From Candidatus Aminicenantota bacterium (GTDB taxonomy: Bacteria; Acidobacteriota; Aminicenantia; Aminicenantales; Aminicenantaceae): a DNA stretch of 6,302 bases. The notes under the pieces were generated by a model that saw nothing but the letters and a program-made list of their open reading frames with translations, did not search any database and had not been told where the DNA came from. Position numbers and translations under genes: made by a program. Shown in pieces: positions 1 to 5,756 of the stretch. Numbering within the stretch: position 1 is the first letter of the stretch; every line of letters starts with the position of its first letter. The stretch is from positions 1-6,302 of the forward strand of contig DAOUYU010000103.1 of assembly GCA_030673995.1 (NCBI GenBank), given 5' to 3'.

Positions 1-777
1 CGTGGATATAGAGGGAAATGGGAAAAGGAGGGAGGTGTTCTCTCTGACGGAAAAAACATCCTCAGCAGCTGGAGGAACTCTGGTGATGAACCTTTTATGG
101 TAGCTCAAAACACACCACAGGCTGGGGTTTTCATCGGCAAAAACCGACTTCTCTCCTGCCAAAAAGCCAAAGAGCTGGGTTTCGAGCTCGCTGTGGTGGA
201 TGACGGATTCCAGCATCGCCGCCTCCACAGAGATTTAGACATTGTCCTCTATGATCCTGCTGAAAAAACCGCTTTTCGTGAACCTTTATCCTCCCTTAAA
301 AGAGCTCAAATTCTCTTGACTAAGAAAGGGATCGACCCTTCCCAAAAAAAGGTTGTAAAGGAAGGTTTTCCTGAAGCAACCGTCTTTGAATATTCAGTAA
401 AAAATGAGGGATTCATCAGATATGGAGAGAAAAAGAGAGAACCGGCCGAACTGTTTAAGGGTAAAAGAGTGCTTGCTTTCTGCGGCATAGCCCGCCCTGA
501 GAGATTCCTCTCCCTTCTTCAAGAACAAGGAATAGAGCCATTGTTCTTCTTTAGATTTCCGGACCACTATTCTTACCCTCTATCTTCTTTAGAAAAGATC
601 ATAGCAAAATTCCGAAAAATCAATGGCGAGGTGGTCATCACAACAGAGAAAGACACAGTGAAAATTATAAAAAACAAAATATTCAAAGAGATCCCTGCCT
701 ATTATTTAAAAATTGACCTGGAGATGGAGGATAAATTCTATCTTGCGTTCTCCAAATTTCTTCCAAATAAGATATAA
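1..777 (+). CDS. lpxK: Tetraacyldisaccharide 4'-kinase LpxK (5'-truncated by window edge)
   Basis: This enzyme phosphorylates the 4' position of tetraacyldisaccharide-1-phosphate with ATP to make lipid IVA, at the inner face of the inner membrane. The frame is open from base 1, and 258 residues are visible before the TAA. The family usually has about 320-350, so roughly 60-90 N-terminal residues, including the P-loop, lie outside the window. Counting from base 1, the visible protein starts in the conserved RGYRG. It then shows GDEP (28-31), the Walker B-like DDGFQH (67-72) followed by RRLHRDLDIV, REPLSSLKRA, GIARPERF, FPDHY (186-190) and TTEKD near 214-218. From work on Aquifex LpxK, I take the Asp of GDEP and the His of FPDHY as the proposed catalytic pair. 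The ATG at base 97 is an internal methionine just after GDEP and is not the start. The next gene begins 9 bases after the stop. Family assignment is very secure. Confidence 0.96.
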   Translation, partial: RGYRGKWEKEGGVLSDGKNILSSWRNSGDEPFMVAQNTPQAGVFIGKNRLLSCQKAKELGFELAVVDDGFQHRRLHRDLDIVLYDPAEKTAFREPLSSLKRAQILLTKKGIDPSQKKVVKEGFPEATVFEYSVKNEGFIRYGEKKREPAELFKGKRVLAFCGIARPERFLSLLQEQGIEPLFFFRFPDHYSYPLSSLEKIIAKFRKINGEVVITTEKDTVKIIKNKIFKEIPAYYLKIDLEMEDKFYLAFSKFLPNKI

Positions 778-786
778 TTATCTGAA

Positions 787-1704
787 ATGGCAAGATTCAA
801 AGAATTTTCGGAATTTCTGGTTTTCCAAGCCGTCCAGGCTTCCTTATCAGCCTTTCCCCGGAAGCTATCTCTCTTCTTAGGCCGGACTTTAGGATTAATC
901 TTTTACTATCTGGATAAAAGGCATCGTCAGACCGCTTTGTCGAACCTGAACATTGCTCTTGGCACGGAATTATCCCCCTCAGAGCTTAAAAGAATTGCCC
1001 GCGACTCCTTCAAACATTTCGGCGAGTTCCTTATGGAAATAATAAAGTTTCCTCGCCTTGGAGAGAAGAAAAAGGAAGCACTCATTCGAATCGAAGGCGA
1101 AGAACATTTGCTTGATGCCCTTAAAGAAGGAAAAGGAGCACTTCTTTTCTCTGCTCATTATGGAAACTGGGAATTCGCTCCTCACTTCATATCCAAAACC
1201 GGAGCGGTAAAAGTGATTGCCCGGCCTCTGGATAACAAGCTTCTGGAAAAAGAACTCTCCAAGCTTCGAGCTCTGCTGGGCTCAAAAGTCATATACAAAC
1301 ATCAGGCGACAAAGCAGATTCTTCAATCTCTCCGGGAAAAAGAAATGGTCGCCTTCCTTATCGATCAGAATGTTCAGAGATACCAGGCTGTCTTTGTTGA
1401 TTTTTTCGGCAAGAAAGCAGCCACGACTCCAGCTCTGGCTGCATTCTTTCTCAAGACACAATCGCCTCTTGTCCCTGTTTTTTGCTATCCAACCACCTCT
1501 TCTACCTATCATCTCAAAATATTCTCTCCTCTGAAGATCGATCTGGAAGGAGAATACAACAAGGATGTATTGAAAATCACTCAAATATGCACTAAGATTA
1601 TAGAATCTTTAATACGGAAAAATCCCGCTTATTGGTTCTGGTTCCACAACAGATGGAAAACAAAACCAGATGAAAAGGAGGAAATAAAAAGTGAGAGCCA
1701 GTAA
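787..1704 (+). CDS. lpxL: Lipid A biosynthesis acyltransferase, LpxL/HtrB family
   Basis: The 305-residue protein is full length for the LpxL/LpxM/HtrB family, which transfers a secondary acyl chain to a Kdo-modified lipid A precursor at the inner membrane. The N-terminus (about 10-42) is hydrophobic and probably forms the membrane anchor. The catalytic HX4E motif is intact as HYGNWE (H124, E129). Further hallmarks are LIDQN (191-195), FFGKKAATTPALAAFF (206-221) with the typical FGxxAxT pattern, and a C-terminal NPAYWFWFHNRWK segment (279-291). The ATG at 787 follows lpxK by 9 bases. No good Shine-Dalgarno precedes it, so translation may be coupled to lpxK. The last 14 bases overlap rph and carry the rph ribosome-binding region just upstream. 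The family is certain. Which acyl chain and position it serves (LpxL or LpxM role) cannot be read from sequence, so the symbol is provisional. Confidence 0.9.
   Translation: MARFKEFSEFLVFQAVQASLSAFPRKLSLFLGRTLGLIFYYLDKRHRQTALSNLNIALGTELSPSELKRIARDSFKHFGEFLMEIIKFPRLGEKKKEALIRIEGEEHLLDALKEGKGALLFSAHYGNWEFAPHFISKTGAVKVIARPLDNKLLEKELSKLRALLGSKVIYKHQATKQILQSLREKEMVAFLIDQNVQRYQAVFVDFFGKKAATTPALAAFFLKTQSPLVPVFCYPTTSSTYHLKIFSPLKIDLEGEYNKDVLKITQICTKIIESLIRKNPAYWFWFHNRWKTKPDEKEEIKSESQ
1673..1681 (+). promoter_or_regulatory. Shine-Dalgarno for rph inside the lpxL coding end
   Basis: AAAAGGAGG ends 9 bases before the GTG at 1691. It is the strongest ribosome-binding site in the window and supports a GTG start for rph even though that start lies inside the preceding gene. 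Confidence 0.8.
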
Positions 1705-2434
1705 CCGTTCTTTCGATGAGCTAAGACCTATAAAAATAAAGCCGGATCATCTGGATTTTGCCGACGGCTCTTCTTATATAGAAATGGGTAAAACAAAGAT
1801 CATAGCTGCAGCCACCACCGAAAATAAGGTTCCTTTTTTTCTTAAAAACAGCGGCACTGGATGGATCACAGCCGAATATTCCATGCTACCCCGCTCCACA
1901 GAAAAAAGAAACGTCAGAGATAGGATAATCGGAAGGATTTCTGGCCGCAGCCAAGAGATTCAGAGACTCATCGGACGCACACTCCGTGCTGTAACGGAGC
2001 TTAGCCTGCTGGGAGAAAGGACTATCATCCTGGACTGTGATGTTATCCAGGCCGACGGAGGGACAAGAGCAGCATCGATAACCGCAGGATGTATTGCCCT
2101 GGCTCTTGCTTTAAAAAAGATGATGGATGAAGAGATCATCGACCAGATGCCGCTCAAACACCTGGTCGGCAGTGTCAGCGTAGGCATAGTTAAAGGAGAG
2201 CCCCTGCTCGATCTCGATTATAGCGAGGACTCAAAAGCAGAAATAGACATGAATGTTATCGAAACAGAAAAAGGACAACTCGTAGAAGTCCAGGCAACAG
2301 CCGAGAAAAAACTCTTCTCCAGGAGAGATCTGAGCAACCTCCTGAGTTTAGCCGATAAAGGAATAAAAGAAATCATTCAGGCACAGAGAGAGGTTCTTAA
2401 AAAAAAGAGCCTCCTCTTCATGGCATACAGATAA
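1691..2434 (+). CDS. rph: Ribonuclease PH
   Basis: RNase PH is a phosphate-dependent 3'-5' exoribonuclease that trims tRNA 3' ends, working as a hexameric ring in the cytoplasm. The 247-residue protein is slightly longer than the usual ~240. It carries the family's signatures: RNVRDRIIGRISGRSQEIQRL, with R86 in the conserved arginine position, and CDVIQADGGTRAASIT, with the phosphate-binding G124-T125-R126. GEPLLDLDYSEDSKAEIDMN carries the conserved acidic pair D180 and D186. VEVQATAE and the C-terminal LLSLADKGIKEIIQAQREVL are also typical. The GTG start overlaps the acyltransferase gene by 14 bases and is set by a strong Shine-Dalgarno. In many bacteria rph is followed by the rdgB/HAM1 NTP pyrophosphatase, but that gene is not adjacent here. 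The roughly ten C-terminal residues after AQREVL are poorly conserved. No catalytic residue appears to be missing. Confidence 0.97.
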   Translation: MRASNRSFDELRPIKIKPDHLDFADGSSYIEMGKTKIIAAATTENKVPFFLKNSGTGWITAEYSMLPRSTEKRNVRDRIIGRISGRSQEIQRLIGRTLRAVTELSLLGERTIILDCDVIQADGGTRAASITAGCIALALALKKMMDEEIIDQMPLKHLVGSVSVGIVKGEPLLDLDYSEDSKAEIDMNVIETEKGQLVEVQATAEKKLFSRRDLSNLLSLADKGIKEIIQAQREVLKKKSLLFMAYR

Positions 2435-2463
2435 AGTGTGGGCACACAATCTGGCAGTGAAAA

Positions 2464-2468
2464 AGGAG
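2464..2468 (+). promoter_or_regulatory. Shine-Dalgarno deciding the decarboxylase start
   Basis: AGGAG within AAAAGGAGAA has an 8-base spacing to the ATG at 2477. The alternative GTG at 2438 has no comparable site upstream, so this element decides the start. Confidence 0.7.
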
Positions 2469-2476
2469 AAAAGGAT

Positions 2477-3421
2477 ATGGAAAGAACCCTAGTTACAGGA
2501 GGAGCTGGCTTTTTGGGCAGCCATCTCAGCGAATTTCTTCTTAACAAGGGCGCAGATGTAGTCTGTGCGGATAATTTCTTCTCAGGCTCCAAAGAGAATA
2601 TCCAGCACCTCTTTTCCCATGATTATTTCGAAGTGATCCGTCATGACATCATTCACCCCCTTTTTGTCGAGGTCGATAGGATTTATCACCTCGCCTGTCC
2701 TGCCTCTCCTATTCACTACCAGTACAATCCCATAAAAACCGTCAAGACCAACGTCATGGGCACTATCAATATGCTTGGCTTGGCCAAGAGGATAAAAGCC
2801 CGCATTCTTCTCGCCTCAACTTCTGAAGTATACGGTGATCCAGGAGTCCATCCTCAGCCGGAAGGTTACTGGGGTCATGTCAATCCCATAGGTCTTCGAA
2901 GCTGCTATGATGAGGGGAAAAGAGTGGCTGAAACATTGATGATGGACTATCACCGCCAGAATAAGGTTGATATCAAGATTGCCCGTATTTTCAACACCTA
3001 TGGCTCCCGGATGGCTGTACATGACGGAAGAGTCGTCAGCAACTTTATCGTCCAGGCCCTCAAAGGAGAAAGTCTTACTGTTCACGGAGATGGAAGCCAA
3101 ACACGCTCTTTCTGTTATGTCTCAGACCTCATTCAAGCTCTCAACACGTTGATGGAAACAGAGGATTTTACAGGCCCCGTAAATTTAGGAAATCCCTCTG
3201 AATTCACTATTCTTGAGCTGGCAGAAAAAATCATCAACCTTACAAAAAGCTCTTCCACAATCATCCACGCACCTTTGCCTTTAGATGACCCGATCCATCG
3301 ATGTCCTGATATCTCCTTGGCTGAAGAAAAACTGGGCTGGTCTCCAAAAATAGAACTGGAAGAAGGACTCTCGAAAACCATTGCCTATTTCAAAGAAAAA
3401 TTGGGCATGGAGAAAAAATAG
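2477..3421 (+). CDS. uxs: UDP-glucuronate decarboxylase (UDP-xylose synthase type, extended SDR)
   Basis: The predicted reaction is NAD-dependent oxidation and decarboxylation of UDP-glucuronate to UDP-xylose in the cytoplasm. I chose the ATG at 2477 (314 residues) over the in-frame GTG at 2438. AGGAG at 2464-2468 lies 8 bases upstream of the ATG, and the ATG places the Rossmann strand MERTLVTGGAGFLGSHL right at the N-terminus, as is typical. The 13 extra residues of the longer form look like untranslated leader. The motifs, numbered from this start, are the NAD-binding TGGAGFLG (7-14), LACPASP (72-78), ASTSEVYGDP (113-122) with S116 and E117, and the catalytic YxxxK (Y144, K148 in SCYDEGKR). 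RIFNTYGSRM, HGDGSQTRSFCYVSDL and RCPDI...LGW near the C-terminus complete the family pattern. ASTSEVYGDP and the PASPIHYQ segment point to UXS rather than the ArnA decarboxylase or dTDP-glucose 4,6-dehydratase. The protein is complete, with GT2 following by 9 bases. Confidence 0.92.
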   Translation: MERTLVTGGAGFLGSHLSEFLLNKGADVVCADNFFSGSKENIQHLFSHDYFEVIRHDIIHPLFVEVDRIYHLACPASPIHYQYNPIKTVKTNVMGTINMLGLAKRIKARILLASTSEVYGDPGVHPQPEGYWGHVNPIGLRSCYDEGKRVAETLMMDYHRQNKVDIKIARIFNTYGSRMAVHDGRVVSNFIVQALKGESLTVHGDGSQTRSFCYVSDLIQALNTLMETEDFTGPVNLGNPSEFTILELAEKIINLTKSSSTIIHAPLPLDDPIHRCPDISLAEEKLGWSPKIELEEGLSKTIAYFKEKLGMEKK

Positions 3422-3430
3422 CTGGGGGCA

Positions 3431-4117
3431 ATGAAGCTTTCAGTCATCATTCCTGCCTATAACGAGAAAAATACCATAGAAGAGATTATCCACCACGTTC
3501 TGAACGTGGAGATAGGTCCAGAGAAAGAGATCATCGTAGTTGATGACTGTTCCCAGGACGGAACCCGTGAAATCCTGGAAGGATTGAATCAGCCCAATAT
3601 AAAGGTCTATTTCCACTCCAAAAATCAAGGAAAGGGAGCAGCCCTCCAGACCGGATTCTCTAAGGCCGAAGGCGACATCATCCTGATTCAGGATGCTGAT
3701 TTAGAATACGATCCCCGGGAATATCCCAAACTCCTTGAGCCGATCCTTGATGGCCGGGCAGATGCGGTCTACGGCTCCCGTTTTCTTGGAGGCCCTCACC
3801 GGGTCCTTTTTTTCTGGCATTACATTGGGAATAGACTCCTGACGACCTTCTCCAACATGTTGTCCAACCTGAATCTAACGGACATGGAAACCTGCTACAA
3901 AGCCTTCAAAGGAGAAATCCTCCATAAAATCACGCTCAAATCAAAAAAATTCGGCTTTGAGCCAGAGATTACAACCAAGTTGGCCAAACTCAAATGCAGA
4001 ATCTATGAAGTCCCCATCTCTTACTCAGGAAGAGATTACAACGAAGGAAAGAAAATCGGCTGGAAGGACGGAATAGCCGCCATCTTCCATATCATCAGGT
4101 TCAAATTTTTCAGGTGA
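3431..4117 (+). CDS. Family 2 glycosyltransferase (polyprenyl-phosphate sugar synthase-like)
   Basis: The 228-residue GT-A fold protein resembles dolichol/polyprenyl-phosphate mannosyl- or glucosyltransferases, and probably moves a sugar from a nucleotide donor to a lipid carrier or nearby glycan. It shows SVIIPAYNE (4-12), IIVVDDCSQDGT (34-45), NQGKGAALQTGF (65-76), and the metal-binding DAD (88-90) in IQDADLEYDP. Further landmarks are YGSRFLGG (114-121), LTDMETCYKAFK (149-160) and FGFEPEITTKLA (174-185). The last two are strong markers of this subgroup. The C-terminus ends in a basic segment (IIRFKFFR) with no transmembrane pair, so unlike ArnC or GtrB types it should be soluble or peripherally membrane-bound. 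The ATG at 3431 lies 9 bases after the decarboxylase stop, with GGGGG just upstream as ribosome-binding site. Its position next to a UDP-xylose synthase hints at a linked donor sugar, but donor and acceptor cannot be read from sequence. Confidence 0.88.
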   Translation: MKLSVIIPAYNEKNTIEEIIHHVLNVEIGPEKEIIVVDDCSQDGTREILEGLNQPNIKVYFHSKNQGKGAALQTGFSKAEGDIILIQDADLEYDPREYPKLLEPILDGRADAVYGSRFLGGPHRVLFFWHYIGNRLLTTFSNMLSNLNLTDMETCYKAFKGEILHKITLKSKKFGFEPEITTKLAKLKCRIYEVPISYSGRDYNEGKKIGWKDGIAAIFHIIRFKFFR

Positions 4118-4122
4118 CCGGA

Positions 4123-4165
4123 AGTATTTCCTATCCCGTAATAACGGGTAGGGCTGAAAAATACT
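4123..4165 (+). terminator. Imperfect hairpin after the plus-strand operon, possible weak terminator
   Basis: CCTATCCCGT (4130-4139) pairs with ACGGGTAGG (4144-4152) around an AATA loop, with one bulged T. Outside this, AGTATTT (4123-4129) pairs perfectly with AAATACT (4159-4165), leaving a six-base internal loop on the 3' side. The structure starts six bases after the GT2 stop. A run of five T begins only at 4175, ten bases past the stem, so it is not a classical intrinsic terminator. It may act as a 3' stability hairpin or a bidirectional end between convergent genes. Confidence 0.4.
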
Positions 4166-4219
4166 ATAATGAGCTTTTTCCCAGGAGCTGACTTCAGAGC
4201 AGGCCGTTCCTGCCTGCCT

Positions 4220-4263
4220 CCGGGGAGAAAGTGCTCACGCTAACCTTCCCTCTATCTCCCCGG
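4220..4263. repeat. 9-bp perfect inverted repeat across the gmhA 3' end
   Basis: CCGGGGAGA (4220-4228) and TCTCCCCGG (4255-4263) are exact reverse complements separated by 26 bases, and they straddle the gmhA stop codon at 4235-4237. In the minus-strand transcript this would form a GC-rich stem closing around the end of the reading frame. No U-tract follows, so a role as an intrinsic terminator is not supported. It may help end or stabilise the gmhA mRNA. Confidence 0.4.
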
Positions 4264-4795
4264 CTAAAAGATGAAGGAGGAGAATGTGAACCTCCTGTAT
4301 CCTGGGAGTGCTTTCTGAAGGCACATCAAGCAAATGATCGGGAAGAGAGCCTATCTTCCCTCCTCCACTACCTGTAAGGGCAATGGTGATCAGGCCCTTC
4401 TTTTTTGCAGCTTTCACGGCCTCAATCACATTGGGTGAGTTTCCGCTTGTGGAGAGTGCGATGGCCACATCTCCTCTGTCACCAAGGGCTTCTATCTGCC
4501 GGCTAAAAACAAAATCAAAAGATGAATCATTGCCAATGGAAGTCAGGGCAGAAGTATCACTGGTTAAGGCTATCGCCCGAAAGGGAGATCTTACTTTTAA
4601 AAATTTATTGATAAGCTCTGCAGAAAAATGCTGAGCCTGGGCAGCACTCCCGCCATTGCCGAAAATAAGAATTTTATGGCCTTTTTCCAGACATTCACAG
4701 GTCCGGTCCACGGCTTTCTCAAAAAGATGAGCCCTTGTGCTGAAAAATTCTCTCAAAGTACTGGTTAATTCTTCAATAATATTCTGATAATTCAT
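4235..4795 (-). CDS. gmhA: Phosphoheptose isomerase (sedoheptulose 7-phosphate isomerase)
   Basis: GmhA converts D-sedoheptulose 7-phosphate to D-glycero-D-manno-heptose 7-phosphate, the first step of ADP-heptose synthesis for the LPS core. The 186-residue length fits the family (about 190). The SIS-domain signatures are FGNGGSAAQAQHFSAEL (45-61), ALTSDTSALTSIGND (76-90), ALSTSGNSPNV (113-123), and TPRIQEVHILLLHLL (163-177). By alignment to E. coli GmhA, H56 and E60 match the metal ligands H61 and E65, and Q167 and H175 match Q172 and H180. One oddity is Q53, where the family commonly has Asp (GGSxxDAxHF). The ATG has GGGAG (4802-4806) six bases upstream. It lies 106 bases downstream of plsC on the same strand and faces the plus-strand operon. 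The other heptose genes (hldE, gmhB) are not in the window. DiaA-like SIS proteins are a less likely alternative. Confidence 0.93.
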   Translation of the reverse strand: MNYQNIIEELTSTLREFFSTRAHLFEKAVDRTCECLEKGHKILIFGNGGSAAQAQHFSAELINKFLKVRSPFRAIALTSDTSALTSIGNDSSFDFVFSRQIEALGDRGDVAIALSTSGNSPNVIEAVKAAKKKGLITIALTGSGGGKIGSLPDHLLDVPSESTPRIQEVHILLLHLLAGEIEGRLA

Positions 4796-4812
4796 TCTCT
4801 TCTCCCAAGGTA

Positions 4813-4836
4813 AGATATTTCCAAGTCAAAATATCT
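4813..4836. repeat. 8-bp perfect inverted repeat upstream of gmhA
   Basis: AGATATTT (4813-4820) and AAATATCT (4829-4836) are exact reverse complements separated by 8 bases, located 18-41 bases before the gmhA start. The element could be an operator or a leader hairpin. It is AT-rich, so chance is possible. Confidence 0.3.
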
Positions 4837-4852
4837 AAATCTTAAACAGATC

Positions 4853-4873
4853 GAAAAGTCATTTAAGCTTTTC
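4853..4873. repeat. 6-bp inverted repeat in the plsC-gmhA spacer
   Basis: GAAAAG (4853-4858) and CTTTTC (4868-4873) flank a nine-base loop, 29 bases after the plsC stop in the direction of transcription. The stem is short, AT-rich and has no U-tract, so I do not call a terminator. The rest of this 106-base spacer shows nothing else convincing. Confidence 0.2.
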
Positions 4874-4901
4874 ACTCGTGGCCTTGAGTCTGCTTTCTGG
4901 A

Positions 4902-5600
4902 TCATTCATCTAATCCTGCTTTTATGATATCCCTGACTTTATCCACAAGCAGAGAGAGGTTTTGGCGGTGGGATCCCTCAACAGAAACAGGTGGATGAAA
5001 GACCACTCTAACATTTCCTTTTTTTATAAAGAAACTTCCCTTCGGCATCATTTCATATGTTCCCTTTATTGTCACTGGAAAGATGTCAACCTGGCTGTTG
5101 AGCGCCAGGAAAAAACCTCCTCGCTTGAATGGCTGAAGCTCTCCATCCCGGCTCCTGGTTCCTTCAGGAAAAATAAGGAAGGAAAAGCCTTTCTCCCTTA
5201 TCATTCGTGAGGCACGATCTATGCTCTCTTTTCCTCCTTTTAATCGTTTCCTATCGACAGGGATAAGTCCTGCCTGTCTCATCGCCTGAGCAATAATCGG
5301 TATCCTGAAGGCTTCTTTTTTTATAATAACTCTTAGAGATTGGGGAATGAGCATAAAAAGCAAAGGTCCGTCGATGATGCTCAGGTGGTTAGACATAAAG
5401 ATATAAGCTTTTCTCTTTTCTATTCCCTCGATTCCTGAAACATCAAGGCGGATGCCCAGTATAACCCGGGCCATGCGTAAAATCCATTTTGAGATCAAGA
5501 AAATCGGTTGAGAACACCTCAATACGTAGCAAAGAAGAATAATGGGGATAAAAAGAACTGCAGAAATAACGACAAGGATCAAAAGAATAAGCGTTCGCAT
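4902..5600 (-). CDS. plsC: 1-acyl-sn-glycerol-3-phosphate acyltransferase (PlsC family)
   Basis: The predicted role is acylation of lysophosphatidic acid to phosphatidic acid at the inner membrane, the second acylation in phospholipid synthesis. The 232-residue protein has an N-terminal membrane segment (about 3-27). All four LPLAT motifs follow in order: I, SNHLSIIDG with the HX4D pair H72 and D77; II, GLIPVDR (111-117); III, FPEGTRS (144-150); IV, FPVTIKG (174-180). The length matches bacterial PlsC. The ATG at 5600 is the only sensible start because it is the one that includes the membrane anchor. Upstream there is only a weak purine stretch (GAGCAG). An extended -10 element sits just ahead, implying a very short leader. 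The gene is probably cotranscribed with gmhA downstream. A role in another lyso-lipid acylation, such as OlsA-like, cannot be excluded. Confidence 0.92.
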   Translation of the reverse strand: MRTLILLILVVISAVLFIPIILLCYVLRCSQPIFLISKWILRMARVILGIRLDVSGIEGIEKRKAYIFMSNHLSIIDGPLLFMLIPQSLRVIIKKEAFRIPIIAQAMRQAGLIPVDRKRLKGGKESIDRASRMIREKGFSFLIFPEGTRSRDGELQPFKRGGFFLALNSQVDIFPVTIKGTYEMMPKGSFFIKKGNVRVVFHPPVSVEGSHRQNLSLLVDKVRDIIKAGLDE

Positions 5601-5614
5601 TTTCTGCTCGTGGA

Positions 5615-5623
5615 ATTATACCA
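5615..5623 (-). promoter_or_regulatory. Extended -10 promoter for plsC
   Basis: On the minus strand the sequence reads TGGTATAAT. This is a perfect -10 hexamer preceded by the TGn extension that can replace a -35 box. No good -35 is seen 16-18 bases upstream. Transcription would begin about 6-8 bases further on, near 5607-5609, leaving a leader of roughly ten bases or fewer before the plsC ATG. The promoter lies just downstream of the pilin terminator, which fits a fresh transcription unit. Confidence 0.6.
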
Positions 5624-5670
5624 TATATCTTCAGAAAAAAAGAGAGAAACGGGAGAGGAGAGTAAATATG

Positions 5671-5709
5671 AAAAAAAAGGGCGGCCATCAAGCATCCGAT
5701 GGTCCACCC
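5671..5709 (-). terminator. Intrinsic terminator after the pilin-like gene
   Basis: On the minus strand GGGTGGACCATC (5709-5698) pairs with GATGGCCGCCC (5689-5679). This gives 11 pairs with one bulged A and one G-U, around an eight-base loop, and eight consecutive T (5678-5671) follow at once. It begins 47 bases after the pilin stop codon. This is a textbook Rho-independent terminator and the clearest one in the window. Confidence 0.92.
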
Positions 5710-5756
5710 TCTCTAAGTCTGAAAATATGCCGTTGAGAAATCGTTTCGAATGAGGA

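Noticed and set aside
97..99. ATG at 97 as the start of lpxK
   Set aside because: The frame is open to base 1 and encodes the conserved RGYRG and GDEP motifs upstream of this methionine.
773..778. TATAAT just before the lpxL-like gene, as a possible internal promoter
   Set aside because: No -35 at a proper distance and no TG extension. It overlaps the lpxK stop in an AT-rich stretch inside a tight operon.
2438..2476. 13-residue N-terminal extension of the decarboxylase from a GTG at 2438
   Set aside because: No ribosome-binding site precedes the GTG, while the ATG at 2477 has AGGAG at 8 bases and puts the Rossmann strand at the N-terminus.
4197..4220. GAGCAGG with CCTGCCTC as a further hairpin in the convergent region
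   Set aside because: It needs a bulge, the CCTGCCTGCC tandem allows several registers, and no T-run follows. Too weak to list separately.
4383..4634. Open frame on the plus strand opposite gmhA
   Set aside because: It is antisense to a well-supported gene, has no family resemblance, and its length is explained by the codon structure of gmhA.
4824..4829. TTGACT on the minus strand as a -35 box for gmhA
   Set aside because: The matching -10 position falls on the GGGAGA of the ribosome-binding site. The other candidate, TAAGAT at 4844-4839, has only a poor -35 (CTTAAA).
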